A stretch of 34,465 nucleotides of DNA. Source: Rhodospirillaceae bacterium (GTDB taxonomy: Bacteria; Pseudomonadota; Alphaproteobacteria; Rhodospirillales; Casp-alpha2). A program made the position numbers and the translations under genes. The stretch spans positions 1 through 34,465 of the forward strand of contig NZAZ01000011.1 of assembly GCA_002686255.1 (NCBI GenBank), in the 5' to 3' direction. This document shows positions 9,644-17,682 of this stretch, piece by piece. The notes below the pieces were generated by a model, which was given only the letters and a program-made list of their open reading frames with translations, ran no database searches and was not told where the DNA came from. Position 1 is the first letter of the stretch; each line of letters opens with the position of its first letter.

Positions 9644-10337
9644 ACCTCTAACCGAAGGGGCTTTATACCAGTTGATGTCCTGGCTATCGCCGAGCTTCCC
9701 GGTCGGCGCTTATACATACTCACACGGCATTGAATTCGCGGTTGAAGACGGTCTGATCACCGACCGGGACAGTCTTGCCGGTTGGGTCGAAGCCATTATC
9801 ACACACGGCGCCGGGCGCATCGACGCCGTCTTGTTCCGCGCTGCGTGGCAGTCGGTCAACGACAACGATCGAGATCTGCTGGCCTGGGCCGCCGAGATGG
9901 CCGACGTTTATCGCGCCACGCCGGAAATGGCGCTGGAAAGCAGCGGTCAGGGGCAGGCTTTTTGCGACACGCTGCTTGATGTCTGGCCCGACCCTCAATT
10001 CGCCGCTTGGGCGGGTAAATTTTCCGATTTTGACAGGCCGGTGTCCTATGCGGTTGTCGTCGGCGTCGCCGCAAGCATTGCCGGGATTCCGCTCAAGCAT
10101 GCCCTGATTGGTTATCTGCACGCGCTTGCGGCCAACCTTGTCTCAGCCGGTGTTCGTCTGGTGCCGTTAGGCCAAACCGACGGACAAAAAGCGTTGGCTG
10201 CTTTGGAAACCCCTGTTCACCATGCCGCCGATAATGCCTTACACCGTTCTGTTGATGACCTGGGCAGCACCACACCCATGGTCGACTGGACATCCATGAA
10301 ACACGAAACACAGTACACGAGGTTATTCAGATCATGA
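9633..10337 (+). CDS. ureF: Urease accessory protein UreF
   Basis: Binds UreD and gates UreG GTPase activity during nickel insertion. 234 residues from ATG 9633. Conserved N-terminal stretch [29 protein letters not shown], and a C-terminal [20 protein letters not shown]. ATGs at 9612 and 9621 are also in frame; 9633 is preferred because a purine-rich GGGGGTGGG lies before it and UreF proteins usually begin close to this point. The end overlaps ureG as ATGA. Confidence 0.93.
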   Translation: MRTEPLTEGALYQLMSWLSPSFPVGAYTYSHGIEFAVEDGLITDRDSLAGWVEAIITHGAGRIDAVLFRAAWQSVNDNDRDLLAWAAEMADVYRATPEMALESSGQGQAFCDTLLDVWPDPQFAAWAGKFSDFDRPVSYAVVVGVAASIAGIPLKHALIGYLHALAANLVSAGVRLVPLGQTDGQKALAALETPVHHAADNALHRSVDDLGSTTPMVDWTSMKHETQYTRLFRS

Positions 10338-10975
10338 GCACCCCATTACGCGTTGGTATCGGCGGACCGGTTGGTTCCGGAAAAACAGCCCTGTTGGATC
10401 GCCTGTGCAAGCGAATGCGCGACGATTACGATATCGCCGCCATCACCAACGATATCTATACCCGCGAGGATGCCGAGTTCCTGACCAGGTCCGGCGCACT
10501 ATCTCCTGAGCGTATCGCCGGCGTTGAGACCGGCGGCTGTCCGCACACCGCCATTCGCGAGGATGCATCCATGAACCTGGCCGCCATTGCGGACCTCAAT
10601 ACAAAATTTCCGGATTTGGATATCGTGTTCGTGGAATCCGGCGGAGACAATCTGGCGGCGACGTTTTCGCCGGAACTTGCCGATATCACCATTTACGTCA
10701 TCGATGTGTCTGCCGGTGACAAAATTCCCCGCAAAGGCGGCCCCGGTATAACCCGGTCCGACCTATTGGTCATCAACAAGATCGATCTGGCGCCCCTGGT
10801 CGGTGCGGATCTCGACGTCATGGATCGTGATGCCCGAAAAATGCGGGATCAACGGCCCTTCATTTTCACCAACCTGAAAGCCGAAAGCGGGGTGGAAAAA
10901 ATTATCGATTTTATTTTGTTGTCTGGTGGACTGGACTTTAAAAAGTCAGGAGACGAAAGCATCGTTGCCTCCTAA
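10334..10975 (+). CDS. ureG: Urease accessory GTPase UreG
   Basis: SIMIBI-class GTPase that carries nickel and drives urease maturation by GTP hydrolysis. 213 residues. P-loop [11 protein letters not shown] at 10-20, nickel-binding CPH motif at 69-71 ([14 protein letters not shown]), switch region [17 protein letters not shown], and the guanine-specificity motif [10 protein letters not shown]. Last gene of the urt-ure run, with no hairpin-plus-T-run terminator visible after it; about 125 bases later the insertion element begins. Confidence 0.96.
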   Translation: MSTPLRVGIGGPVGSGKTALLDRLCKRMRDDYDIAAITNDIYTREDAEFLTRSGALSPERIAGVETGGCPHTAIREDASMNLAAIADLNTKFPDLDIVFVESGGDNLAATFSPELADITIYVIDVSAGDKIPRKGGPGITRSDLLVINKIDLAPLVGADLDVMDRDARKMRDQRPFIFTNLKAESGVEKIIDFILLSGGLDFKKSGDESIVAS

Positions 10976-11034
10976 AATATGCCGAGAAATCCTTGGAATG
11001 ATATGCGTTTTTTTCTTGGATTCTGCTTCCCCCC

Positions 11035-11108
11035 AAGCGGACATCTTTACCGATTGCCCGAAAACGCTTCTCATCCTCGAATAGGGTGAGCCGGCCCAAT
11101 GTCCGCTT
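11035..11108. repeat. REP-like inverted repeat at the left edge of the IS
   Basis: AAGCGGACAT at 11035-11044 is repeated as its exact reverse complement ATGTCCGCTT at 11099-11108, with 54 bases between. The same core (AGCGGAC or GTCCGCT) occurs on the other side of the insertion element at 12501-12507, 12530-12536 and 12548-12554. This looks like a dispersed intergenic palindrome of the REP type into which the element inserted. Whether the innermost copies belong to the element or to the target cannot be settled here. Confidence 0.5.
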
Positions 11109-11191
11109 TTGATGCAGTGGACGGCTCCCACCCGCCGGCATCTAGGTGCCAAAATGGTGGTTTAGGAACCACAGGGAAATAGGAGCCGCCC

Positions 11192-12223
11192 ATGAACGAA
11201 GTTATCACAATCGGAGTTGATCTTGCGAAGAACGTTTTTCAGGTGCATGGCGTTGACGCGGAGGGTGATGTGGTCTTCCGCCGGCAATTGAGGCGGGGGC
11301 AGATGCTGCCTTTCTTCAAGAAACAGTCTACGTGTCTGGTCGGCATAGAGGCGTGCGCCACCGCGCATCACTGGGGGCGGGAGATCGAGGCCTTGGGTCA
11401 CCAAGTGCGTTTGATGCCGCCCAGCTACGTGAAGCCCTATGTAAAGCGGAACAAGAACGACATGGCCGACGCGGAAGCCATTTGCGAAGCGGTGAGGAGG
11501 CCGACCATGAGGTTTGTCGAGATCAAGACGCGGGATCAGCAATCGGTTTTGATGCTTCACCGGACGCGGCATCTGTTCGTGCGTCAGCGGACAACGCTGA
11601 TCAATGCGCTCCGCGCCCACCTGGCTGAGTTCGGTATTGTCGCGGGCGTCGGCCGCAATGGACTGGAGCGGTTGCTCAACGTCATCAAGGATGGCGGGGA
11701 TGACCGCGTACCGCCGCCAGCGCGTGAGTGTCTGTTGGCTTTGCGCGATCAGCTCGGGATGGTGAAGCATCAGATCCTTGATGGGGATCGCCGCATCCTC
11801 GCCTGGCATCGCTCGAGCGAAGTCAGCCAACGCCTCGATGATATTCCCGGCATCGGCCCGCTGATCGCGACCGCACTAGTCGCCTCCGTGCCCGATCCTC
11901 ATACCTTCAAATCAGGGCGTGATCTGGCGGCATGGATTGGATTGGTGCCAAGGCAGAACTCGACCGGAGGCAAGGAGCGCCTTGGGCGCATCTCCAAGGC
12001 GGGCAACCGTTACTTACGAATGCAACTGGTGGTCGGCGCCCTGTCTGTGATCCGGCGCGCCCAGCAAGTGGGCTATACGCGCAGGCCCTGGCTGACCAAG
12101 TTATTGGAACGTCGATCAACGAAGGTTGCAGCCATCGCGCTGGCCAACAAGAATGCACGCACGGCCTGGGCGATGATGGCGCATGGAACATATTACCAGG
12201 AGCCTGTATCACAGGTCGCTTGA
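11192..12223 (+). CDS. IS110-family transposase (DEDD type)
   Basis: RNA-guided recombinase of the IS110 family, 343 residues, apparently intact. The N-terminal RuvC-like DEDD domain shows D10 (GVDLAKNVFQVHG), E53 (GIEACATAHHW) and D90/D93 (KNDMADAEAICEA). A central coiled region follows, then the C-terminal Tnp domain (DIPGIGPLIATAL, AAWIGLVPRQNSTGGKERLG) with the probable catalytic serine S257 and RISKAGNRYLRM. GGAG precedes the ATG. No frameshift or stop is seen, so the element may still be active. Confidence 0.93.
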   Translation: MNEVITIGVDLAKNVFQVHGVDAEGDVVFRRQLRRGQMLPFFKKQSTCLVGIEACATAHHWGREIEALGHQVRLMPPSYVKPYVKRNKNDMADAEAICEAVRRPTMRFVEIKTRDQQSVLMLHRTRHLFVRQRTTLINALRAHLAEFGIVAGVGRNGLERLLNVIKDGGDDRVPPPARECLLALRDQLGMVKHQILDGDRRILAWHRSSEVSQRLDDIPGIGPLIATALVASVPDPHTFKSGRDLAAWIGLVPRQNSTGGKERLGRISKAGNRYLRMQLVVGALSVIRRAQQVGYTRRPWLTKLLERRSTKVAAIALANKNARTAWAMMAHGTYYQEPVSQVA

Positions 12224-12379
12224 AACACGCGCGGGCACGCCCTGCGCTGACGAAGTTGGAAAGGGCAATAGACGAGTAATGCACCCAGCCGGTCGCCCCG
12301 AAGATCAGGACACTCCATTTTAGCCATTGCAGCGACGAGACTGCGTGCTTTTGATCGGAACCTGATTCGCGGAGAGCAT

Positions 12380-12490
12380 TATGGCCAGCGGCCAAAGATC
12401 AGCGCCGCATCAACAGGCCGGACACATGGCAGCACCGACCAGCTCTGCATCACCGCCAAAAAATCCCTTGCCAACAGGGAGCCGTCCACA
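12380..12490 (+). ncRNA. Candidate bridge/seek RNA of the IS element
   Basis: IS1111-group elements are known to encode the guide RNA used by their transposase in the 3' non-coding end. This stretch lies between the transposase stop and the right inverted repeat and shares two blocks with the window-start remnant (12401-12426 and about 12458-12491). The part between these blocks differs between the two copies, as would be expected for target-specific guide loops. Boundaries are a guess and no structure was computed. Confidence 0.35.
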
Positions 12491-12529
12491 CATGGCTAAA
12501 AGCGGACTCAAACACGGTTTCGAGGTAAG

Positions 12530-12554
12530 GTCCGCTATGAGTCGGCAAGCGGAC
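12530..12554. repeat. REP-like palindrome to the right of the IS
   Basis: GTCCGCT at 12530-12536 and AGCGGAC at 12548-12554 form an inverted repeat with an 11-base loop, resembling the palindrome left of the element (11035-11108). It lies just before the stop of the converging GmhB-like gene. Confidence 0.5.
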
Positions 12555-12559
12555 GCTGG

Positions 12560-13255
12560 TTAAACTGACCCACTATCGAATAACGGCAAAAGGGAAGCGG
12601 CTTCGGTTATGTCGGCCGCCGTTAGGGCCTTGAATCCGCCGCCGTCCAGCTTGACCGCCGCTTCCCTTTCGCCATCATCGCCCCCGTGCCCGGTAAGAAC
12701 ATGCACGCCGCCGCCGAGGCCGGCGTTTTTCCCCGCCGCCAGGTCCTGGGCCCTGTCGCCGACGATCCACGATGTCCCCAGGTCCACCGGCAGTCTTTCG
12801 GCGGCGGCCCGCAACATGCCGGGGTTGGGCTTGCGCCACGGATGGTCGGGCTTGTCATAGGGCGGGCGCCCGTCGCCATGGTGCGGGCAGGCGAAGACGG
12901 CGTTGATGAAGGCGCCTTCGGCGGCCAAATCGTTGATGATCTTTTGCTGCACCTCGGCGAATTCCCCCCAGCCGAAACGGCCATGGGCGATGCCGGCCTG
13001 GTTGGTGACCAGTATCACGGGGAAACCGCGAACGTTGGCTTGCGCGATGACGCCGGCGGCGCCGCCGATGAGGCGGACATCGGCGGGCTGGTGAAGGTAA
13101 TGGACTTCCTCGACCACCACGCCGTCGCGGTCGAGAAACAGGCCCGGGCGCGGGCCCGCGCCCTGGGCCCGGTTGAGCACCTGGGACCACAGCCCGTCGG
13201 CGTCGATTTCGGCGCCCAGGGGCAAACCCTCATCCGAAATAGCGTCTTCGGTCAT
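12560..13255 (-). CDS. HAD-family phosphatase, GmhB-like
   Basis: Resembles D-glycero-D-manno-heptose 1,7-bisphosphate 7-phosphatase (LPS inner-core heptose synthesis) and related histidinol-phosphate-type phosphatases. 231 residues, about 35 longer at the N terminus than typical GmhB. HAD motif I is LDRDGVV (nucleophile D42, acid D44), motif II VTNQAGIA, the lysine motif RKPNPGM (K142) and motif IV VGDRAQDLAAG (D167, D171). The zinc loop is incomplete: Cys123-x-His125 is present, but the usual CxC before RKP is replaced by His138-Pro-Trp140. The 3' end lies close to the insertion element; the reading frame is intact. Heptose substrate is inferred from family only. Confidence 0.8.
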   Translation of the reverse strand: MTEDAISDEGLPLGAEIDADGLWSQVLNRAQGAGPRPGLFLDRDGVVVEEVHYLHQPADVRLIGGAAGVIAQANVRGFPVILVTNQAGIAHGRFGWGEFAEVQQKIINDLAAEGAFINAVFACPHHGDGRPPYDKPDHPWRKPNPGMLRAAAERLPVDLGTSWIVGDRAQDLAAGKNAGLGGGVHVLTGHGGDDGEREAAVKLDGGGFKALTAADITEAASLLPLFDSGSV

Positions 13256-13347
13256 GGCCGATTAACCCTTTTCCGTCCGCTTTGAACCTTTCCCTTAATA
13301 TGCTATCACTGCCGGGGGGGAAAGACGCCGTTCCGGGAATAGGCCAA

Positions 13348-13815
13348 ATGGACCCCGATAAATCCACGGAAATCCAACCCGACAACCTGGCCAACTGCAC
13401 CGCGCGGTGGGGGCTGATGGCTTTTGCCTGGCTGAATGTCGGCCTCGGCATGATCGGGGTATTCGTGCCCGGCATGCCGACCACCATTTTCCTGATTATC
13501 GCCGTCTGGGCGTTTTCGAAATGCTCCGTCCGCTTCCAGCGCTGGCTTTGGGAACACCCGAAATTCGGCCCCCCGATCCGGGCCTGGCACCTGCACCGGG
13601 TGATTCCCCTGAAGGCCAAGATCATGGCGGCGGCGATGATGGCCGCCAGCCTGATCATCGTCACCTTTTTCGCCGCCGATAGCTGGGTCTTTCCGGTGGT
13701 GTTGGCGGCGATTCTGGTTCCCGTCCTGGCCTATATCATGAGCCGCGCCAGCGTCGCGCCGGACGGCACCGAGGGCGCCGTCGCTTTTAAGCCTGAAAAA
13801 TCTATTCTGCCGTAA
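13348..13815 (+). CDS. YbaN-type (DUF454) inner-membrane protein
   Basis: Small integral-membrane protein of unknown biochemical role, 155 residues from ATG 13348. It carries the DUF454 signature: a first helix ending [25 protein letters not shown], the cytoplasmic [15 protein letters not shown], then [12 protein letters not shown] and two more hydrophobic helices. An in-frame ATG at 13282 would add 22 residues without family support. Divergent from the GmhB-like gene. The final codons overlap the 3' end of the converging acyl-CoA dehydrogenase by 14 bases. Confidence 0.85.
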   Translation: MDPDKSTEIQPDNLANCTARWGLMAFAWLNVGLGMIGVFVPGMPTTIFLIIAVWAFSKCSVRFQRWLWEHPKFGPPIRAWHLHRVIPLKAKIMAAAMMAASLIIVTFFAADSWVFPVVLAAILVPVLAYIMSRASVAPDGTEGAVAFKPEKSILP

Positions 13816-14986
13816 ACGCCTGGATGCCCGTCTGGGCGCGGCCCAGGATCAGGGCGTGGATGTCGTGGGTGCCTTCGTAGGTGTTGACCGTTTCCAGATT
13901 CATCAGGTGGCGGATGACGTGAAATTCGTCTGCAATGCCGTTGGCGCCGTGCATGTCACGGGCCATGCGGGCGATGTCCAGGGCCTTGCCGGCGGAATTG
14001 CGCTTGATCAGCGAGATGTTTTCCGGCGGGCAGTTGTCCTCGTCCAATAACCGCGAAACCCGCAAACAGGCCTGAAGGCCGATGGTGATCTCCGTCTGCA
14101 TGTCGGCGAGCTTCTTCTGGATCAACTGGTTGGCGGCCAGGGGCCGCCCGAACTGCTTGCGCTCGAGGGTATAGCGCCTGGCCGCGTGCCAGCAGAACTC
14201 GGCCGCGCCCAACGCCCCCCAGGCGATGCCGAAACGGGCCTTGTTCAGGCACCCGAAAGGCCCTTTCAGGCCCTCGGCGCCGGGGAGCAGGTTTTCCTCG
14301 GGCACGAAGACCTGGTTCATGACCACTTCGCCGGTGATCGAGGCGCGGAGCGAGAATTTGCCTTCGATCTTCGGCGTCGACAGGCCTTCGGAGCCCTTTT
14401 CCAGGATGAAACCGCGGATGACGCCGTCGAGCTTGCCCCAGACGATAAAGACATCGGCGATCGGAGAATTGGAAATCCACATCTTGTTGCCGGTCAGCAC
14501 GTAGCCGCCGTCGGCCTTTTCGGCCCGCGTCTTCATGCCGCCCGGATCGGAACCGTGGTCGGGCTCCGTCAAACCGAAACAGCCGATCAGTTCGCCTTTG
14601 GCGAGCTTGGGCAGGTATTTTTGCCGCTGGTCCTCGGTGCCGTAAACGTGGATCGGATGCATGGTCAGCGACGATTGGACGCTCATCGCCGAACGATAGG
14701 CGGAATCCACCCGTTCGATTTCCCGCGCCGCGAGGCCGTAACACACGTGGTTGACGCCGGCGGCGCCGTATTCTTCGGGCAGGGTCGAGCCCAAAAGCCC
14801 CAGCGCTCCCATTTCGGGGATGATTGCGGGATCGAAGTATTCGTTGCGGTTGGCTTCCAGGATGCGGGGCATCAGCTTGTCCTGGGCGTAGTTGCGCGCC
14901 GTGTCGCGGACCAGCCGTTCTTCCTCGCCCAGTTGATCGTCGAGCCGGAACGGGTCGTCCCATTTATAGGTATTGTCGGTGGCCAC
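13802..14986 (-). CDS. gcdH: Glutaryl-CoA dehydrogenase
   Basis: FAD enzyme that oxidises and decarboxylates glutaryl-CoA to crotonyl-CoA in lysine, tryptophan and aromatic degradation. 394 residues from GTG 14986, chosen because GGAGGAAAG sits directly before it and the product then has normal family length. Features: N-terminal alpha domain ([17 protein letters not shown]), FAD-contacting [16 protein letters not shown] and [14 protein letters not shown], substrate-pocket [16 protein letters not shown], and the C-terminal [15 protein letters not shown] with catalytic Glu371. The frame stays open upstream to 16027, but that extension is not coding for this protein. No CoA-transferase partner lies nearby. 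Confidence 0.93.
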   Translation of the reverse strand: MATDNTYKWDDPFRLDDQLGEEERLVRDTARNYAQDKLMPRILEANRNEYFDPAIIPEMGALGLLGSTLPEEYGAAGVNHVCYGLAAREIERVDSAYRSAMSVQSSLTMHPIHVYGTEDQRQKYLPKLAKGELIGCFGLTEPDHGSDPGGMKTRAEKADGGYVLTGNKMWISNSPIADVFIVWGKLDGVIRGFILEKGSEGLSTPKIEGKFSLRASITGEVVMNQVFVPEENLLPGAEGLKGPFGCLNKARFGIAWGALGAAEFCWHAARRYTLERKQFGRPLAANQLIQKKLADMQTEITIGLQACLRVSRLLDEDNCPPENISLIKRNSAGKALDIARMARDMHGANGIADEFHVIRHLMNLETVNTYEGTHDIHALILGRAQTGIQAFTAE

Positions 14987-14996
14987 CTTTCCTCCT

Positions 14997-15107
14997 TCAG
15001 TCCCGGTCGATGACGTTGTGAACGTCCTTGGTGTTCTCGACCGCCAGGATAGGGATGGTGCCGGCGTCAATGGACATCTCTTCGGCGGCGGCGTCGAGCC
15101 CCACCAT
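14997..15107 (-). CDS. Very short ORF upstream of gcdH
   Basis: A 36-codon frame ending TGA at 14997, ten bases before the gcdH start, with the gcdH ribosome binding site in the gap. It encodes a hydrophilic, acidic peptide including [19 protein letters not shown] and [12 protein letters not shown], whose composition looks protein-like. The frame continues in phase upstream of ATG 15107 (about 11 more codons to a TAG), and GGGGAGG lies near 15136, so the true start could be a non-ATG codon. I do not recognise it. It could be a leader peptide, a small protein, or the tail of a lost gene. Confidence 0.4.
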   Translation of the reverse strand: MVGLDAAAEEMSIDAGTIPILAVENTKDVHNVIDRD

Positions 15108-15140
15108 GTCGTGATGTCGGCGCAGGGATAGGATCCTCCC

Positions 15141-15346
15141 CTATTGGGACTTGTCAAAAATGCTGACACGGATCGGGCGCCCGGGCAAGGGCATCGGCGG
15201 CGGCGGAACCTGGGCCGGTTCAGGGGCCGGTTCAGAAGCCGGGGCAAGGGACAAGGGGGAGGAAATTTTAAAATCCGCCAGGTAAGTGCGAGGGTGATGC
15301 CAATGGTCAATACGCCGCATGCCACCAGGGTGATCAGGGTCGACAT
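15141..15346 (-). CDS. Small membrane protein with an apparent -1 frameshift
   Basis: ATG 15346, preceded by GAGGA, opens a frame coding one transmembrane helix ([20 protein letters not shown]). After TWRILK the frame turns into low-quality Arg/Pro sequence, while the -1 frame continues as a Pro/Ala/Glu-rich linker ([17 protein letters not shown]) and ends [12 protein letters not shown] with TAG at 15141. The two join at TTTTAAA (plus strand 15266-15272), which reads T TTA AAA on the coding strand, a canonical -1 slippery heptamer. The product would be about 68 residues with a cytoplasmic or periplasmic Pro-rich tail. A sequencing indel or a real mutation is equally possible. Function unknown. 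Confidence 0.45.
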
Positions 15347-15532
15347 TTCCTCTACCCTCGGCCTCTTGGACCTCGGCGTACGCTTGCGGACGATTGCGGG
15401 GGGCCTGGCGTGACGGGTCATCATTTCTTTATTTAATTTCAAAGAGTTGCTGACTACTGGAACAGTTGGTGACAAAACGTTAATCTTGTGGAAAGCCGGT
15501 CCCGGCAATCGGGACAAGCGGGTGAAGTCACC

Positions 15533-16102
15533 ATGAACAAAGACCGACCGCCGAACCAAAACAAACTCGGATTGGGCGCCGACCGTGCGCGCGGCGATGC
15601 CGAAGTATCGCGGAAGCTTGCCCGGGTAAGGCTGCTGTCCCTGGACGTCGACGGCGTGATGACCGACGGCGGCCTTTATTACACCGATGACGGGCGCATA
15701 TCGCGGAAATACAACGTCAAGGACGGCGTCGGCATAAAAAGGGCGATGGAGGCGGGTATCCGGATCGTCATCATCTCGGCCGGGATATCCGGGTCGGTTC
15801 CGGAACGGGCGGAAACCCTTGGCATCGAGCACGTCTTCACCGGCGTCGAGGACAAAAGGGCGGTGCTGGAGGCGTTGTGCGACAAGCTCGGGATCGGCCT
15901 CGACGAGGTGGCGCATATCGGCGATGACCTGAACGACATCGCGCTGTTGGAAGCCGTCGGCTGCCCCATCGCCGTCGCCGACGCGCAACCGGAGGCCTGG
16001 GACGCGGCCTTGATCATTACCGAGCAAAACGGGGGTAACGGCGCCGTCCGCGAGATTTGCGACGCCCTGGTCAAGTCCAGGGAGGCGTCAGGGGAAGAAT
16101 AA
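15533..16102 (+). CDS. KdsC-like HAD phosphatase (KDO 8-phosphate phosphatase)
   Basis: Probably removes phosphate from 3-deoxy-D-manno-octulosonate 8-phosphate in the KDO branch of LPS synthesis. 189 residues from ATG 15533; a GTG at 15488 is also in frame. It has the C0-type (capless) HAD pattern: [16 protein letters not shown] with D38 and D40, [15 protein letters not shown] (the KDG motif of KdsC), [19 protein letters not shown], and [11 protein letters not shown] (D131, D132, D135). Length fits a stand-alone tetrameric phosphatase. Sialic-acid or other nonulosonate phosphatases look similar, so the substrate is inferred. Neighbouring GmhB-like gene also points to LPS sugars. Confidence 0.8.
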   Translation: MNKDRPPNQNKLGLGADRARGDAEVSRKLARVRLLSLDVDGVMTDGGLYYTDDGRISRKYNVKDGVGIKRAMEAGIRIVIISAGISGSVPERAETLGIEHVFTGVEDKRAVLEALCDKLGIGLDEVAHIGDDLNDIALLEAVGCPIAVADAQPEAWDAALIITEQNGGNGAVREICDALVKSREASGEE

Positions 16103-16211
16103 GAATTCCGGTTGGAAAAGGGTTATCGAGGTGAAAATCCCGGCTTTAATGGCTGTTTTCCCACCTACAGGGGCTGACGCCCGCCGTGCAGCGGGTTGCC
16201 GCCCTCGGCCT

Positions 16212-16775
16212 TCACCCCCCTTGCCAGCGCTCGAAAAGGTCGTGCCCGACGCCCAGATGGTCGAGCACCCGTCCGATGCCCTGGTGAACGATATCGGTGA
16301 TGGTTTCGGGCTTGTGATAGAAGGCCGGCATAGGCGGATGGATGACGGCGCCGATATCCGAGGCCTTGGCCATCAACTCCATATGGCCCTTGTGAAGGGG
16401 CGTTTCCCGAACCATCAAAACCAGGGGCCGTTTCTCCTTCAGGGTCACATCGGCGGCCCGGATCATCAGGTTGTAGGAAAAGGAATGGGCGATGCCTGAT
16501 AAGGTCTTGATGGAGCAGGGCGCGATCACCATGCCCCGGGTGGGACACGAGCCGCTGGCCACCGACGCGCCTAAGTCCTTGATATTGTGAACTTCGTCGG
16601 CCATGGCCCGGATTTCATCGAGGGGAACTCCGGTCTCGATGTCGATGGTCCGCTGGCCCATTTCACTCATGATCAGGTGCGCCGGCTGTCCGAGTCGTTT
16701 TAAAACCCGGAGCATTTCCACCCCATAGATGGCGCCGGTGGCGCCGGAAATACCGACGATGAGCGGCAAGGACAT
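16212..16775 (-). CDS. ubiX: Flavin prenyltransferase UbiX
   Basis: Makes prenylated FMN from FMN and dimethylallyl phosphate for UbiD-type decarboxylases, including the ubiquinone pathway. 187 residues, normal length. N-terminal flavin-binding VGISGATGAIYG, the central SGSCPTRGMVIAPCSIKTLSG segment with the conserved serine and cysteine region, YNLMIRAADVTLKEKRPLVLM and the diagnostic RETPLHKGHMELM. No ubiD partner is present in the window. It converges with the KdsC-like gene. Confidence 0.94.
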   Translation of the reverse strand: MSLPLIVGISGATGAIYGVEMLRVLKRLGQPAHLIMSEMGQRTIDIETGVPLDEIRAMADEVHNIKDLGASVASGSCPTRGMVIAPCSIKTLSGIAHSFSYNLMIRAADVTLKEKRPLVLMVRETPLHKGHMELMAKASDIGAVIHPPMPAFYHKPETITDIVHQGIGRVLDHLGVGHDLFERWQGG

Positions 16776-16940
16776 GCCCGATCCCCTTCAAAAGAGCCCA
16801 TTTACAAGACCGCCGGACCCTATACCGAAACTGGAAAGCAAGCACGCCAATCCTGTCCCATGGGGGAACATGGCCTGGACCGGGCAGGCTTGCCGGCTGG
16901 CATGATTGTGCGTTTCGGTGAAAGGGGTTATAGAAATGAG

Positions 16941-17348
16941 ATGCTAAACAAAAAAACCGCAAGAACGATAATTCTTCTTTCGGTCGTCTTTATTACGGCG
17001 GCCTGCACCATGAGTGATCCTGATGCCTATGTGTTTCGTCCGGGTGAATTCAATCGGGCTTCGAAAGACTTCGGGAAGGAGCCCAAGGATATTTTTTCAG
17101 TAACGATTTGTTATAATAAAATGGGCGCAAAACCCGAAATCATTTCCCAATTGGCGGTAGAGGAATGCGGAAAATACGATAAAAAAGCGATTTTTAAAGA
17201 GCAAACACTTAAGTACTGCCCGCTTTTCACTCCCATCGCCGCCGTTTATGATTGCAAGGGAGATGAACCGGAAGAACAAAAGGTTTCCAACCCTTTTTAC
17301 GAATATCCGAATTATGGAACTCAAGCCCCGGAGAGGATAAAGCCATGA
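16941..17348 (+). CDS. Small lipoprotein of unknown function
   Basis: 135-residue product from ATG 16941. The N terminus is a lipoprotein signal: positive MLNKKTARTI, a hydrophobic stretch and the lipobox ITAAC near residue 23. The mature part has MSDPDAYVFRPGEFNRASKDFGKEP, four further cysteines including VEECGKY and LKYCPLF, and ends in a Pro/Tyr-rich tail. I do not recognise the family. The stop overlaps the start of the next small gene as ATGA, so the two are coupled. An ATG at 16860 is in frame but would bury the signal peptide. Confidence 0.65.
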   Translation: MLNKKTARTIILLSVVFITAACTMSDPDAYVFRPGEFNRASKDFGKEPKDIFSVTICYNKMGAKPEIISQLAVEECGKYDKKAIFKEQTLKYCPLFTPIAAVYDCKGDEPEEQKVSNPFYEYPNYGTQAPERIKP

Positions 17349-17613
17349 AAAAACCGACGGCAATTGTTTTGGCTGCCTCCCCGGGGGATGCGGCAACATC
17401 GACATGACCCGCGAAGAAATGCCCGTCACCGCGGCGGACGCCGCTGTAGGAGGAATCCCGGGATACCAATTGGGCGGCGGCGTTATCATGAATTCCCTGT
17501 TTGCCACCGCCGGCACCGTGGCCGGCGAAAAGGAAGTCCAGTCCGGCAACGGCATGGCTTGCCTCAAGGCCAACGGAGAATGGCAAGTCGTTTCCGACGA
17601 CTTCAGCAGCTAG
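17345..17613 (+). pseudogene. Small lipoprotein gene with a one-base frameshift
   Basis: ATG 17345 overlaps the previous stop and encodes a signal-like MKKPTAIVLAAS, but this frame stops at 17405. A different frame carries the expected lipobox cysteine (GGCGNIDMTREE, TGC at 17389-17391) and continues to 17613, ending ANGEWQVVSDDFSS. The frames would join if one base were added in the run CCCCGGGGG at 17379-17387, giving a lipobox such as LGGC and a product of about 89 residues. Either a sequencing error in the run or a recent inactivating deletion. Function unknown; coupling to the upstream lipoprotein suggests they act together. Confidence 0.6.
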
Positions 17614-17682
17614 GGTGCGCGTCCGGTTGCGCGTCCCCCAGGTTTCATCCTCTGAAAGCGGCCGGTGAACGGGCGCCATTCC

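Larger units (their letters stand above)
11101..12507 (+). mobile_element. IS110-family (IS1111-like) insertion sequence
   Basis: One DEDD-type transposase gene flanked by subterminal inverted repeats: GTGGACGGCTCCC at 11117-11129 and its exact complement GGGAGCCGTCCAC at 12477-12489. A further outer match is GTCCGCTTTT at 11101-11110 against AAAAGCGGAC at 12498-12507. Internal rather than terminal inverted repeats and a long 3' non-coding tail (about 280 bases) are features of the IS1111 group. No target duplication was seen, as expected for the family. A small hairpin (GTGGTT-TAGG-AACCAC, 11157-11172) lies before the transposase start. The exact ends are uncertain by about 15 bases. Confidence 0.8.

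Noticed and set aside
13802..16027. One continuous 741-codon frame on the minus strand
   Set aside because: Only 13802-14986 matches glutaryl-CoA dehydrogenase. Upstream the frame reads through the small membrane ORF and then antisense to the KdsC-like gene; a good ribosome binding site and GTG mark the real start.
16103..16211. Short GC-rich inverted motifs between the KdsC-like gene and ubiX
   Set aside because: No clean stem with a T-run on either strand; not called as a terminator.
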